The notes beneath the pieces are model-generated. The model was not told the origin of the DNA. It made no database searches and saw nothing but the letters and a program-made list of their open reading frames with translations. A stretch of 64,000 nt of DNA from NCBI RefSeq assembly GCF_000145235.1, contig NC_014391.1, positions 682,001-746,000 on the forward strand, written 5' to 3'. This document shows, piece by piece, positions 42,461 through 53,537 of this stretch. A program made the position numbers and the translations under genes. Origin of the DNA: Micromonospora aurantiaca ATCC 27029. Lineage in GTDB: Bacteria; Actinomycetota; Actinomycetes; Mycobacteriales; Micromonosporaceae. The first letter of the stretch is position 1. The number at the start of each line of letters is the position of its first letter.

Positions 42461-42515
42461 AGGAAGGGCCCCTTCTTAACGCCTGCGGTAGAGGAAGGGC
42501 CCCCTCTTAACGCCT
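42461..42515. repeat. GGGGCCC-core dispersed repeat, two direct units
   Basis: Units AGGAAGGGCCCCTTCTTAAC (from 42461) and AGGAAGGGCCCCCTCTTAAC (from 42492), each followed by GCCT. They fill the gap between the convergent rsmI and hypothetical genes. The same unit recurs at 48500 and 63494. Confidence 0.85.
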
Positions 42516-42519
42516 CACC

Positions 42520-43350
42520 TCACCAGGCGGCGGCCAGGAAGCCGACGGTGATCAACGCCGGCCCGGCCAGCGCCAGGCCGACCGCCCAGTGCCGCTGCCG
42601 TTCGTCCGCGAGCCGGGTCGCCCCGGTCCACCTGGCGATCCCGGCGGCGCAGCCGGCCACCAGGGCCAGCCCCAGCAGCCAGCGCAGGTGCCGTCCCACC
42701 CCGGTGTCCGCGTAGGCGGTGGACCCGTCCGGCCCGGTCATCCGCGCCCGCAGCGAGCTGCCGGTGTCGGTGCGCCCGGCCGGTACGCCGCTGACCCGTA
42801 CCCCGTGGGCCTGGAACCGGTCGCCGTCGGCGGAGAAGATGCCCCGGCAGCGCTGGGTGAGCCCGCCGCCCGCGCACTCGGTGATCATCACGGTGCCGCC
42901 GGTCGAGTGCCCCACCGCCAGCCAGAACGGCCCGGCGCTCACCCAGGCGAAGAACGCGGCGAGCAGGCTCAGCGTCAGCAGCACGGCCAGCCCGGCGGGC
43001 GGGCTCGGCGGCGCGGCCGGGCGGGCGCGTTCCCGTCGCGCCGAGGGGCGGCCCGGACGTGGGCGCGGCTCGTCGCGCAGCGGCGTGCCGTCCCAGTGCA
43101 CCTCCTCGATCGGTGCCCAGCCGCCGGACGGGGCGGCCTCGCGCTGCCAGCGCGGCTGGCGTACCGGCACCCGGCTCGGCACCGCGTCCACCGGCGCTCC
43201 GGTGGTCGGCTCCACCTCCACCGGCGGGTCCGCCGGGTCGAGCCGTGGCTGGGGAGCGACAGGCCCGCCGGGCGGCGTGGGCCGCGCCGCCCGCCGCGTG
43301 GCGGCCGCCGACGGCTCGGGCGCCGCTGGTCTGCTGGTCACGATGTTCAT
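42520..43350 (-). CDS. membrane protein of unknown function
   Basis: 276 residues. The first 110 are a Pro/Arg-rich cytosolic region. A TM helix (about 125-146, [20 protein letters not shown]) leads to an extracytoplasmic part with a Cys pair ([15 protein letters not shown]). Two more TM helices near the end ([17 protein letters not shown] and [22 protein letters not shown]) complete it. I do not recognise the family. ATG 43350 is used. It diverges from metG, sharing a 127-bp promoter region. Confidence 0.7.
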   Translation of the reverse strand: MNIVTSRPAAPEPSAAATRRAARPTPPGGPVAPQPRLDPADPPVEVEPTTGAPVDAVPSRVPVRQPRWQREAAPSGGWAPIEEVHWDGTPLRDEPRPRPGRPSARRERARPAAPPSPPAGLAVLLTLSLLAAFFAWVSAGPFWLAVGHSTGGTVMITECAGGGLTQRCRGIFSADGDRFQAHGVRVSGVPAGRTDTGSSLRARMTGPDGSTAYADTGVGRHLRWLLGLALVAGCAAGIARWTGATRLADERQRHWAVGLALAGPALITVGFLAAAW

Positions 43351-43477
43351 TTCACACCGGTACGTCTGGCTTGTCGGGCAGCTCACGCCGCGTGTCGGCG
43401 ACAAATCGGACGTACGGTCGGAGCGCGCACCCCATTGGTTCGCGGCACGCCCACGGCAATCACTAGGCTTGCTGCTC

Positions 43478-45280
43478 ATGAGTCACGTTCTCGCCGCGGT
43501 CGCCTGGCCCTACGCCAACGGCCCGCGCCACATCGGCCACGTATCCGGATTCGGCGTTCCCTCCGACGTCTTCTCCCGGTACATGCGGATGGCCGGTCAC
43601 GACGTGCTCATGGTCTCCGGCACCGACGAACACGGCACCCCGATCCAGGTGCAGGCCGACGCCGAGGGGGTCACCCCGCGCGAGCTGGCCGACCGCTACA
43701 ACCGGGTGATCGCCGAGGACCTGCGGGCGCTGGGCCTGTCGTACGACCTGTTCACCCGCACCACCACGCGCAACCACTACGCGGTGGTGCAGGAGCTGTT
43801 CACCGGGCTGCACCGCAACGGCTACATCGTCCCGAAGGTCACCACCGGGGCGATCTCCCCGTCCACCGGCCGGACGCTGCCCGACCGCTACATCGAGGGC
43901 ACCTGCCCGATCTGCGGCTACGACAGCGCGCGCGGCGACCAGTGCGACAACTGCGGCAACCAGCTCGACCCGATCGACCTGATCGACCCCAAGTCGAAGA
44001 TCAACGGGGAGACCCCGGAGTTCGTCGAGACCGAGCACTTCTTCCTCGACCTGCCCGCCCTGGCCGACGCGCTGCGGCAGTGGCTGGACACCCGCGACGG
44101 CTGGCGCCCGAACGTACTGCGGTTCTCCCGCAACCTGCTCGACGACCTCCAGCCCCGGGCCATCACCCGCGACCTGGAGTGGGGCGTGCCGATCCCGCTC
44201 GACGACTGGCGCGACCGCCCGGACAAGCGGATCTACGTCTGGTTCGACGCGGTCATCGGCTACCTGTCCGCGTCCATCGAGTGGGCCCGGCGCACCGGCG
44301 ACCCGGAGGCCTGGCGCAAGTGGTGGTCGGCGGACGGAGAGGGGAAGGACGCCCGCTCCTACTACTTCATGGGCAAGGACAACATCGTCTTCCACTCGGT
44401 GATCTGGCCGGCGCTGCTCGGCGGCTACTCCGGTGAGGGCGCCCGCGACGGCGAACCGGGCGAGCTGGGCCGGCTCAACCTACCCACCGAGGTCGTCTCC
44501 AGCGAGTACCTGACCATGGAGGGACGGAAGTTCTCCTCCTCCCGCAAGGTGGTCATCTACGTCCGGGACTTCCTGGAGCGCTACGACGCCGACGCGCTGC
44601 GGTACTTCATCGCGGTGGCCGGCCCGGAGAGCAACGACACCGACTTCACCTGGGCCGAGTTCCTGCGCCGCAACAACGACGAGCTGGTCGCCGGCTGGGG
44701 CAACCTGGTCAACCGGTCCGTGTCCATGGCGGCGAAGAACTTCGGCGCGATCCCGCCGGTCGACCCGGCCGGGCTCACCGAGGCCGACCAGGCGCTGCTG
44801 GCCACCGCGAAGGCCGGCTTCGGCGTGGTCGGCGACCTGATCGCCCGGCACCGGCAGAAGCAGGCCATCGGCGAGGCCATGAAGGTCGTCGCCGAGGCCA
44901 ACAAGTACCTCTCCGAGCAGGCGCCCTGGAAGCTCAAGGGCGAGGACGAGAAGCCCCGCATGGGCACCGTCCTGCACGTCGCGCTCCAGGTGGTCAGCGA
45001 CGCCAACACGCTGCTCACCCCGTTCCTGCCGCACTCCGCCCAGAAGATCCACGAGCTGCTCGGCGGCACCGGCGTGCACGCGCCGATGCCCGTCATCGAG
45101 GAGGTCGACGACCTCGACGGCGGGCCGTCGTACCCGGTGCTGACCGGTGACTACACGGTCGGGGCGCGCTGGGAGTCCGTACCCCTGGAAGTGGGCCGGC
45201 CGCTCGCGGCGCCGAAGCCGGTGTTCCGCAAGCTCGACCCGTCCATCGTCGAGGAGGAGCTGGCCCGCCTGGCCGGCTGA
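43478..45280 (+). CDS. metG: methionyl-tRNA synthetase
   Basis: A 600-residue class I synthetase. It has HIGH within [12 protein letters not shown], a four-cysteine zinc knuckle ([17 protein letters not shown]) in the connective peptide, and KFSSSR (about 349-354) in place of KMSKS. The anticodon-binding helical domain ends the protein, with no C-terminal EMAP-type tRNA-binding domain. The change KMSKS to KFSSSR is tolerated in actinobacterial enzymes. ATG 43478 lies 8 nt after TAGGCT, so the mRNA may be leaderless. Confidence 0.97.
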   Translation: MSHVLAAVAWPYANGPRHIGHVSGFGVPSDVFSRYMRMAGHDVLMVSGTDEHGTPIQVQADAEGVTPRELADRYNRVIAEDLRALGLSYDLFTRTTTRNHYAVVQELFTGLHRNGYIVPKVTTGAISPSTGRTLPDRYIEGTCPICGYDSARGDQCDNCGNQLDPIDLIDPKSKINGETPEFVETEHFFLDLPALADALRQWLDTRDGWRPNVLRFSRNLLDDLQPRAITRDLEWGVPIPLDDWRDRPDKRIYVWFDAVIGYLSASIEWARRTGDPEAWRKWWSADGEGKDARSYYFMGKDNIVFHSVIWPALLGGYSGEGARDGEPGELGRLNLPTEVVSSEYLTMEGRKFSSSRKVVIYVRDFLERYDADALRYFIAVAGPESNDTDFTWAEFLRRNNDELVAGWGNLVNRSVSMAAKNFGAIPPVDPAGLTEADQALLATAKAGFGVVGDLIARHRQKQAIGEAMKVVAEANKYLSEQAPWKLKGEDEKPRMGTVLHVALQVVSDANTLLTPFLPHSAQKIHELLGGTGVHAPMPVIEEVDDLDGGPSYPVLTGDYTVGARWESVPLEVGRPLAAPKPVFRKLDPSIVEEELARLAG

Positions 45281-45292
45281 ACACGCGCGCGA

Positions 45293-45326
45293 ACCGCGGC
45301 CCGGGGATCTCTCCCCGGGCCGCGGT
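45293..45326. terminator. terminator hairpin between metG and hydrolase
   Basis: A perfect 15-bp stem ACCGCGGCCCGGGGA / TCCCCGGGCCGCGGT with loop TCTC between convergent genes. Confidence 0.8.
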
Positions 45327-45338
45327 CGTGTGCGCCGG

Positions 45339-46190
45339 TCAGGCGTGGGCCATGCTCGGCTTGCCGATGAACTCCATCACCGCCTTGTTGACCTCGCCCG
45401 CGTGGGTCCACGGGAGGCCGTGCGGAGCGTCCGGCAGCGTGACCAGCCGGGCGTCGGGCAGCATGCTCACCAGCCGCTGACCCGTGGCCGGGTACGGCAG
45501 CACCGCGTCCTTGTCGCCCTGGATGATCAGCACCGGCACGTCGATGTTCGGCAGGTCGGGCCGGAAGTCGCTCAGCCAGGCGTCCACCGAGTCGTGGGTG
45601 CCCTTCGCCGACGCCTGCGTGCCGATCTGCCAGTGGGCGTGGTACGCCTCGTTGCTGACCGCCCGGTCCCGCTTCCCGCCGGAGTCGAAGAACGCGTCGC
45701 AGAACGCGGTCAGGTAGGCGAACCGGTCCGCCAGGATCGCCTGCTGGAAGCCCTCGAACACGCTCTTCTCCACGCCCTGCGGGTCGTCGGCCGTCTTCAG
45801 CAGGTACGGCGCCAACGGCGAGATCAGCACCGCCCGGTCCACCCGGTCCGACCCGTACGCGCCCAGATAGCGGGTCACCTCACCGGTGCCCATGGAGTGC
45901 CCGACCAGGATCGCGTTCCGCAGGTCCAGTTCGGTCATCAGCACGTCGAGGTCGGCGGAGAACGTGTCGTAGTCGTAGCCCATGGCCGGCTGCGCGGAGT
46001 TGCCGAATCCACGCCTGTCGTACGTGATCACCCGGTATCCGGCGTCCAGCAGCGGACCGCTCACCTTCTCCCAGGTCGCCCCGTTGAACGGGAAACCGTG
46101 GATCAGCACGATCGGCTGACCGGAACCGTGATCCTCGTAGTACAGGTCGATGGGTGCGGAGTTCTCCGTACCGACGGTGACGAAAGGCAT
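45339..46190 (-). CDS. alpha/beta hydrolase, non-heme chloroperoxidase type
   Basis: A 283-residue hydrolase. The oxyanion strand IVLIHGFPFNGATWE, the strand VITYDRRGFGNSAQP and the nucleophile elbow ILVGHSMGTGEVTRYL are typical of the cofactor-free haloperoxidase/esterase group. IQGDKDAVLP carries the catalytic Asp region and DAPHGLPWTH the His. Natural substrate unknown; these enzymes hydrolyse esters and perhydrolyse acids in vitro. Alone on its strand, next to an unknown gene. Confidence 0.9.
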   Translation of the reverse strand: MPFVTVGTENSAPIDLYYEDHGSGQPIVLIHGFPFNGATWEKVSGPLLDAGYRVITYDRRGFGNSAQPAMGYDYDTFSADLDVLMTELDLRNAILVGHSMGTGEVTRYLGAYGSDRVDRAVLISPLAPYLLKTADDPQGVEKSVFEGFQQAILADRFAYLTAFCDAFFDSGGKRDRAVSNEAYHAHWQIGTQASAKGTHDSVDAWLSDFRPDLPNIDVPVLIIQGDKDAVLPYPATGQRLVSMLPDARLVTLPDAPHGLPWTHAGEVNKAVMEFIGKPSMAHA

Positions 46191-46251
46191 GTCGGGATTC
46201 CCCCTCGCGCGGGTTTCTCGGACACCCCACGCCTTCCCGACCTGCCCTCGT

Positions 46252-47496
46252 CTATTCGTGCCGGGCCGGATAGGGCAGGTCCACCACCCGGTCGTCGGCC
46301 AGCTCGGCGCCGGGCGCCCAGACCTCGTACACGCCGCGTTCCAGACACTGCGCGCCGGTCGCGGCCACCGCGTCCGGATCCGGGCGGCGCAGCCGCAACC
46401 GCAGCCAGCCGCCCTCCTCCCGCAGCACCAGGCACGGCACCCCGCGCCAGGCCGCCGTGCGCACCCGCCGGGCCGGCGCGTCCACCGGGTACCGGGCCGC
46501 CCGGGTCATCGCCAGCACCCGGAACCCGCCCGGCTGGTCGGCCACCGCCTCGTACTCCGAACCCGCGTACGCGCCGACGAGCCGGGTGGAGCGCGGCGCC
46601 TCGCCGGTCGGCACGTACTCCTGGTCGGCGGAGAGACCCGGCACCGCGGCGAGCAGGTGCCGCCACTGCGGGCCGGCCAGGCGCAGCCAGCCCCGCTGCT
46701 CCGCCTGGTAGGTGTAGAGGACCACCTCCACCCCGTCGGCCGGGTAGGCGAGCAGGGTGGCGTTCGCCGGCATCGGCAGGTCGGCGAACTCCCGGGTGAC
46801 GAACTCCGGTACGAGCTGCGCGCTGCTCGGCACGAACCCGGTACCCAGCACCGGCGGTCCGAGCCGGTCCCGGGGCGGCAACGCCATGAGCCCCCGGTGC
46901 GCCGGGCCCACGGGCACGTCGTAGTCGGCCGGGTCGGCGGCCCGCCAGCGCACCGCGTACGCCACGTCGCCGCCCTCGGAGTCGCCCCGCAGCACCGCCA
47001 TCCCGGCCGGTGTCCGCAGGTGCGCAACGTCGTGCTCCCGGTAGCAGAAGCCGTGCGGCAGCACGCCCCGCACGTACCCGGCGAGCTGCCGGGCGGAGAG
47101 CACCTTCACCATCCGGGTACCCGGCCGGATCACCGCCGACGCCCGCACCGCGGCGAGCGTCGGATCACCCGCCGCGCCCGGCTGCTGGCTGAGCCGGTGT
47201 ACGTACTCCCAGCCCCGGTCGCGGTGCACCGGCATCAGCAGCGGCGCGTCCGTCTCGTCGGCCGGACCGTCGGCGCCGTGCACCGCGTCCACCTCGGTCG
47301 CGTGCACGAACCGGCGCCACGGATAGCCGCCCCCGGGCCGGGGACACCACTCGAACCCGGGCGCCTCGTCGGCGCTGAACAACTCGTACGCCGCGCCCCG
47401 GGCGATCTCCTCCGCCGGATGCACCCGGCCGCCGTACGTCACGCGCAACCCGGCCCGGTCGGAGGCGGGCCCGCCGGCCTGGTCGGTGACGGTCAC
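46252..47496 (-). CDS. conserved hypothetical protein (414 aa)
   Basis: A 414-residue soluble protein that I cannot place. It is beta-rich with repeated Trp/Tyr/Arg patterns (GYPWRRFVHATEVDAV, RGWEYVHRLSQQP, RGWLRLAGPQWRHLLAAVPG). SRTARYPVDAP-like segments alternate with short loops in the last third, suggesting several small barrel domains. No signal peptide, TM helix or obvious catalytic motif is seen. GTG 47496 lies 6 nt after TAGCGT (leaderless pattern). It diverges from tatD. Confidence 0.7.
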   Translation of the reverse strand: MTVTDQAGGPASDRAGLRVTYGGRVHPAEEIARGAAYELFSADEAPGFEWCPRPGGGYPWRRFVHATEVDAVHGADGPADETDAPLLMPVHRDRGWEYVHRLSQQPGAAGDPTLAAVRASAVIRPGTRMVKVLSARQLAGYVRGVLPHGFCYREHDVAHLRTPAGMAVLRGDSEGGDVAYAVRWRAADPADYDVPVGPAHRGLMALPPRDRLGPPVLGTGFVPSSAQLVPEFVTREFADLPMPANATLLAYPADGVEVVLYTYQAEQRGWLRLAGPQWRHLLAAVPGLSADQEYVPTGEAPRSTRLVGAYAGSEYEAVADQPGGFRVLAMTRAARYPVDAPARRVRTAAWRGVPCLVLREEGGWLRLRLRRPDPDAVAATGAQCLERGVYEVWAPGAELADDRVVDLPYPARHE

Positions 47497-47589
47497 TCCA
47501 GGACGCTAAGCCCGCCAGATGTGAGGCACGTGAACAGCCGGTGGCGGTCCGGGAACGCCGCCCCGGGCGGGTGTGTGATGCTGGCCGCG

Positions 47590-48483
47590 ATGACCGAGCA
47601 GACCGAGACCCGCAAGCAGCGCGCCGCCCGCCGGGCCGGGGAGTTCCCGCCCGCCCCCGAGCCGCTGCCCGTACCCGTGCCGGACAGCCACACCCACCTC
47701 GACATCACCGTCGGCGAGTTCGGCACGCCTCCCGGCAGCACCACCGGCGACGACCCGGTGGCCGCCGCGATCGACGTCGCCGCCCGGGCCGGCGTGGACC
47801 GGCTCGTCCAGGTCGGGGTGGACGTCGACTCGTCCCGGTGGAGCGCCGACGTCGCCGACCGGTACGCCCCGGTGCTCGCCACCGTCGCGCTGCACCCGAA
47901 CGAGGCGCCCCGGCTGGCCGACCTGGACGAGGCGCTGCGCGAGATCGAGACGCTCGCCGGCCGGGACCGGGTCCGGGGCGTCGGCGAGACCGGGATGGAC
48001 TTCTTCCGTACCGGCGAGGAGGGGCGGGCCGCGCAGGAGGAGAGCTTCCGGGCGCACATCGCCATCGCCAAGCGGCACGGCAAGGCGCTCGTCATCCACG
48101 ACCGGGACGCGCACGCCGACGTGCTGCGCATCGTCGACGACGAGGGCGCCCCGGAAACCGTGGTCATGCACTGCTTCTCCGGCGACGCCGACTTCGCCCG
48201 CGAGTGCGTCCGGCGCGGCTTCCTGCTCAGCTTCGCCGGCACCGTCACGTTCGGCAGCGCCGCCGCGCTGCGCGAGGCCGCAGCCGTCACCCCGCCGGAG
48301 CAGATGCTCGTGGAGACCGACGCGCCCTACCTGACCCCGATGCCGTACCGGGGACGGCCCAACGCGTCGTACCTGATCCCGCTCACGGTCCGTTTCCTCG
48401 CCGAGACCACCGGCACCGACGTGGACGCCCTCTGCGCCGCCCTCTCCACGAACGGTGAGCGAGCGTTCGGCCCGTGGCGGTGA
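47590..48483 (+). CDS. tatD: TatD family metal-dependent hydrolase
   Basis: A 297-residue TIM-barrel nuclease. Metal ligands are in DSHTHLD (about 36-42), GETGMDFF (Glu), VIHDRDAH, MHCFSGD and ETDAPYL. TatD enzymes act as 3'-5' DNA exonucleases or D-aminoacyl-tRNA deacylase-like hydrolases. ATG 47590 gives MTEQTETRKQRAARRAGEFP; ATG 47578 is an in-frame alternative. The tatD-rsmA-ispE order is common in actinobacteria; here a repeat pair separates tatD from rsmA. Confidence 0.92.
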   Translation: MTEQTETRKQRAARRAGEFPPAPEPLPVPVPDSHTHLDITVGEFGTPPGSTTGDDPVAAAIDVAARAGVDRLVQVGVDVDSSRWSADVADRYAPVLATVALHPNEAPRLADLDEALREIETLAGRDRVRGVGETGMDFFRTGEEGRAAQEESFRAHIAIAKRHGKALVIHDRDAHADVLRIVDDEGAPETVVMHCFSGDADFARECVRRGFLLSFAGTVTFGSAAALREAAAVTPPEQMLVETDAPYLTPMPYRGRPNASYLIPLTVRFLAETTGTDVDALCAALSTNGERAFGPWR

Positions 48484-48499
48484 GCGCGTTCGGTCCGTG

Positions 48500-48553
48500 G
48501 CGTTAAGAAGGGGCCCCTCCATATCGCGAGGCGTTAAGAAGGGGCCCTTCCTT
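48500..48553. repeat. GGGGCCC-core dispersed repeat, two units
   Basis: GCGTTAAGAAGGGGCCCCTC begins at 48500 and GCGTTAAGAAGGGGCCCTTC at 48531. They are the reverse complement of the 42461 units and lie between tatD and rsmA. Confidence 0.85.
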
Positions 48554-48585
48554 CCCCGAGGGCGGGGGCGCTTACGCTACGGGGC

Positions 48586-49455
48586 GTGACCGGACTCCTC
48601 GGCCCGGCGGAGATCCGGGAACTCGCCGCGCGCCTCGGCGTCACGCCGACCAAGAAACTCGGCCAGAACTTCGTGCACGACCCCAACACCGTGCGCCGGA
48701 TCGTCACCACCGCCGGGCTGACCCCCGACGACGTGGCGCTGGAGGTCGGCCCCGGGCTCGGCTCGCTCACGCTCGCCCTGCTCCCGGTCGCCGCGCACGT
48801 GCACGCTGTGGAACTCGACCCGGCGCTCGCCGCCGCGCTGCCGGAGACCGCCGCCCGCTTCGCCGGGACGGCCGCCGAGCGGCTCACCGTCCATCCGGCC
48901 GACGCGCTGCGGGTCACCGCCGACGACCTGGCCGGCCCGGCGCCCACAGCGCTGGTGGCGAACCTGCCCTACAACGTCGCCGTGCCGGTCGTGCTGCACC
49001 TGCTCGCCGAGCTGCCCACACTGCGCCACGGCCTGGTGATGGTGCAGAAGGAGGTCGCCGACCGGCTCGTCGCCGGTCCCGGCTCCAAGGTGTACGGCAT
49101 CCCGTCGGTCAAACTCGCCTGGTACGCCCGCTCCCGCGCAGCCGGCAAGGTCCCGCCGAACGTGTTCTGGCCGGTGCCGAACGTCGACTCCGGCCTGGTC
49201 GCGTTCACCCGGCGCGAGCCGCCCCGGCCGGACGTACCCCGGAAGGCCGTCTTCGCCGTCGTCGACGCCGCGTTCGCCCAGCGCCGCAAGACGCTGCGCG
49301 CCGCCCTGGCCGGCTGGGCCGGCGGCGCGGACCGGGCCGCCGCCGCTCTCACCGCCGCCGGCGTGGACCCGTCCGCGCGGGGCGAATCGCTCACCGTCGA
49401 GCAGTTCGCCGCCATCGCCGCGTCGGCCCCGGACGCCCCCGGCGGCGAGCAGTAG
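48586..49455 (+). CDS. rsmA: 16S rRNA (A1518/A1519) dimethyltransferase
   Basis: A 289-residue KsgA-type enzyme that makes N6,N6-dimethyladenines near the 3' end of 16S rRNA. The motif [12 protein letters not shown] opens the protein, followed by the AdoMet loop [10 protein letters not shown] and the catalytic NLPYN (in [12 protein letters not shown]). The C-terminal helical domain carries [15 protein letters not shown] 48586 lies 7 nt after TACGCT, suggesting a leaderless transcript. Its stop TAG is part of a promoter-like TAGGCT for the next gene. Confidence 0.95.
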   Translation: MTGLLGPAEIRELAARLGVTPTKKLGQNFVHDPNTVRRIVTTAGLTPDDVALEVGPGLGSLTLALLPVAAHVHAVELDPALAAALPETAARFAGTAAERLTVHPADALRVTADDLAGPAPTALVANLPYNVAVPVVLHLLAELPTLRHGLVMVQKEVADRLVAGPGSKVYGIPSVKLAWYARSRAAGKVPPNVFWPVPNVDSGLVAFTRREPPRPDVPRKAVFAVVDAAFAQRRKTLRAALAGWAGGADRAAAALTAAGVDPSARGESLTVEQFAAIAASAPDAPGGEQ

Positions 49456-49494
49456 GCTGGCGCCGTTGCCCGACCCCTCGCCGAGGAGCTGACA

Positions 49495-49545
49495 GTGCCG
49501 AAGCCGTTCGACATCCGCCCACGTCCGGTGGAGTCCACCCGGTGA
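49495..49545 (+). CDS. 16-residue leader/upstream ORF coupled to ispE
   Basis: GTG 49495 is preceded by GAGGAG six bases upstream, the best ribosome-binding site in the gap. It encodes MPKPFDIRPRPVESTR and its stop overlaps the ispE GTG (GTGA). Nothing similar is needed for a stable protein, so a translational-coupling leader is most likely. Confidence 0.5.
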   Translation: MPKPFDIRPRPVESTR

Positions 49546-50495
49546 CCGAGGCATGGCGACCGGGGGACGAGGACGGGCAGCGGCGCGGGGCCAGCGGCCC
49601 GGTCAAGGTGCGGGTGCCCGCCAAGGTCAACCTGCATCTCGGGGTCGGACCGCTGCGGCGTGACGGCTACCACGAGCTGAACACCGTCTACCACGCGATC
49701 TCGATCTACGACGAGCTGACCGCCCGTCGCGGCGACACGCTCACCCTCACCATGGAGGGCGAGGGCGCCGGCGAGCTGGCGCTGGACGACACCAACCTGG
49801 CGCTGCGCGCCGCGCACGCGCTGGCCGGTTACGCGGGCGTCGCCCCGCACGCCCGGCTGCACCTGCGCAAGCAGATCCCGCTCGCCGGCGGGCTGGCCGG
49901 TGGCAGCGCCGACGCCGCCGCCGCGCTCGTCGCCTGCGACACGCTCTGGGGCACCGGGCTGTCCCGCGACGAGCTCGCCGGCATCGCCGCCGACCTCGGC
50001 TCGGACGTCCCGTTCCTCATCCACGGCGGCACCGCGCTCGGCACCGGCCGCGGCGAGGCGGTCAGCCCGGTGCTGGCCCGCCCCACCTCCTGGCACTGGG
50101 TGGTGGCGATCGCCGACGCCGGCCTGTCCACCCCGGCCGCGTACCGGGAACTGGACCGGCTGCGTGACGCCGGAGCCGCCGGCACGCCGCTGGGCAGCAC
50201 CGACGCGCTGCTCGCCGCGCTGCGCCAGCGCGACCCGCGGGTGCTCGCCGCCACGCTCGGCAACGACCTCCAGGACGCCGCGCTGACCATGCGCCCCTCG
50301 CTGGCCGAGACGCTCAAGGCCGGCGAGGCCGCGGGGGCGCTCGCCGGCATCGTCTCCGGCTCCGGACCCACCTGCGTCTTCCTCGCCACCGGCGAGGCCG
50401 ACGCCGTCCGGATCGCCGCCGAGATCACCGCCGCCGGGGTGTGCCGGGAGGCCCGCGTCGCGCACGGTCCGGTCGCCGGCGCCCGCGTGGTCTGA
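49542..50495 (+). CDS. ispE: 4-diphosphocytidyl-2-C-methyl-D-erythritol kinase
   Basis: A 317-residue GHMP kinase of the MEP isoprenoid pathway. KVRVPAKVNLHLGVGPLRRDGYH carries the substrate-binding start. The ATP loop is PLAGGLAGGSADAAAAL, and the third GHMP motif is IVSGSGPTCVFLA. GTG 49542 has no Shine-Dalgarno of its own, but overlaps the stop of a 16-codon frame that does. A slightly long N-terminus (about 20 residues before the first strand) is typical of actinobacteria. Confidence 0.95.
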   Translation: MTEAWRPGDEDGQRRGASGPVKVRVPAKVNLHLGVGPLRRDGYHELNTVYHAISIYDELTARRGDTLTLTMEGEGAGELALDDTNLALRAAHALAGYAGVAPHARLHLRKQIPLAGGLAGGSADAAAALVACDTLWGTGLSRDELAGIAADLGSDVPFLIHGGTALGTGRGEAVSPVLARPTSWHWVVAIADAGLSTPAAYRELDRLRDAGAAGTPLGSTDALLAALRQRDPRVLAATLGNDLQDAALTMRPSLAETLKAGEAAGALAGIVSGSGPTCVFLATGEADAVRIAAEITAAGVCREARVAHGPVAGARVV

Positions 50496-50510
50496 CGCCC
50501 CGTACCCTTG

Positions 50511-50544
50511 ACTCAGGCGTCCCGGGCCCCCGGGACGCCTGAGT
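50511..50544 (+). promoter_or_regulatory. perfect hairpin in ABC-F 5' untranslated region
   Basis: 16-bp arms ACTCAGGCGTCCCGGG / CCCGGGACGCCTGAGT separated by CC. A -10-like TACCCT lies at 50503-50508, so the hairpin would begin near the 5' end of the ABC-F mRNA, 16 bp before GTG 50561. No T-run follows. It could stop ispE read-through or act as a leader element. Confidence 0.6.
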
Positions 50545-50560
50545 CGTGAAGGGTGGGTCA

Positions 50561-52360
<1,800 letters not shown>

Positions 52361-52457
52361 CCTGCCGCCGGGGTGGGGGGTGTGCGGCGTCACTGACCGG
52401 CGTACGGGACAATCACCGGTGGAACCCTCGTCCGAACGGTCTTTTGGAGACGCAGAG

Positions 52458-52913
52458 ATGGCCCACACCCCCGTCAACCACCCCGCGCGGCCGATCTACC
52501 GGGCGATCGGCGGGCTCGTTGGTCTGTACTTCGTCGTCTTCGGCGGCCTCGGCATCATCGCCAGCGCCGGCAACGACTTCCTCGCCCAGGACGACACCAA
52601 GGTCCTCGGCCAGGGCACCAACATGGCGTTCTCGCTGCTGTCGGTGCTGGTCGGCGTCGTGATCCTGGTCGGCACCGCGATCGGCCGCAACCTCGACGTG
52701 GCGATCAACCAGTGGCTGGCCTACACGCTGATGGTGATCGGCCTGGCCGCGCTGGCGTTCCTGCAGACCGACGCCAACATCTTCAACTTCTCGATCATGA
52801 CCGACGTCGTGGTCCTGACCCTGGCGCTGGTGCTCCTGATGGTCGGCATGTACGGCAAGGTCGGCTCCGACGACGAGCACGAGGCCTGGCAGAAGGCCCG
52901 CCTGGTGCTCTGA
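52458..52913 (+). CDS. DUF4383 membrane protein 1
   Basis: A 151-residue four-helix membrane protein starting MAHTPVNHPARPIYRAIGGL, the DUF4383 hallmark. A paralogue follows at 53029 with the same opening (MAHFPVNHPARPLYRVLSGL), so this is a tandem duplication. The soluble ends are short and charged. Function unknown; in actinobacteria such proteins are often linked to envelope stress. GGAGA precedes ATG 52458. A strong terminator separates the paralogues. Confidence 0.85.
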   Translation: MAHTPVNHPARPIYRAIGGLVGLYFVVFGGLGIIASAGNDFLAQDDTKVLGQGTNMAFSLLSVLVGVVILVGTAIGRNLDVAINQWLAYTLMVIGLAALAFLQTDANIFNFSIMTDVVVLTLALVLLMVGMYGKVGSDDEHEAWQKARLVL

Positions 52914-52924
52914 TCCCGTCTCTC

Positions 52925-52964
52925 ACCGAAGGCCCGGCGCGCTGCGCCGGGCCTTCGGTGTTTT
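52925..52964 (+). terminator. terminator between DUF4383 paralogues
   Basis: A 16-bp stem ACCGAAGGCCCGGCGC / GCGCCGGGCCTTCGGT with loop GCT, followed by GTTTT. Separates two co-directional genes. Confidence 0.9.
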
Positions 52965-53028
52965 CCGGACGCGACCGGACGACGCAGGTGACAATTGCCC
53001 CGAATCAGTCACACGGCTGGAGGGCATC

Positions 53029-53496
53029 ATGGCGCACTTCCCGGTGAACCACCCCGCGCGGCCGCTCTACCGGGTGCTGTCCGGGCTCATCGGCCTCTAC
53101 ATCCTGGTCTTCGGCGTCTTCGGCGTCTTCCAGACCTGGGGCGAAGGACTGTTCGGCCGGGACAGCGACTGGGCGCTCGGCCTGCGTACCAACCTGGCCT
53201 TCTCGCTGGTCTCCGTGGTCTTCGGCGCGGTCCTGCTGATCGGGGCGTCCCGCCGCGACAACCTCGGCCACTACATGAACCTCACCGCCGGCGTGGTCTT
53301 CCTGGTCACCGGCATCCTGATGATGTCGGTGCTCCAGACCCCGGCGAACTTCCTGAACTTCTCGATGTCGACAGTCATCGTGTCGCTGCTGTTCGGGCTG
53401 GTCCTGCTCGCCACCGGCCTCTACGACAAGGTCGGCACCGCCGAGCACGCCGAGGAGGAGCGGCAGCGCCGCTACCACCCCATCGGTGAGCGCTGA
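53029..53496 (+). CDS. DUF4383 membrane protein 2
   Basis: A 155-residue paralogue of the preceding gene with four TM helices (LIGLYILVFGVFGVF, LAFSLVSVVFGAVLLIG, LTAGVVFLVTGILMMS, STVIVSLLFGLVLLATGLY). GGAGGG lies upstream of ATG 53029. It has its own promoter region because a terminator precedes it. Its stop is followed by a 17-bp tandem repeat and a convergent TetR gene. Function unknown. Confidence 0.85.
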   Translation: MAHFPVNHPARPLYRVLSGLIGLYILVFGVFGVFQTWGEGLFGRDSDWALGLRTNLAFSLVSVVFGAVLLIGASRRDNLGHYMNLTAGVVFLVTGILMMSVLQTPANFLNFSMSTVIVSLLFGLVLLATGLYDKVGTAEHAEEERQRRYHPIGER

Positions 53497-53497
53497 A

Positions 53498-53531
53498 GCG
53501 GCTGTTGCGCTGACGCGGCTGTTGCGCTGAC
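53498..53531. repeat. 17-bp tandem repeat
   Basis: GCGGCTGTTGCGCTGAC occurs twice back to back (53498-53514 and 53515-53531) between convergent stops. Confidence 0.8.
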
Positions 53532-53537
53532 GCGGCG

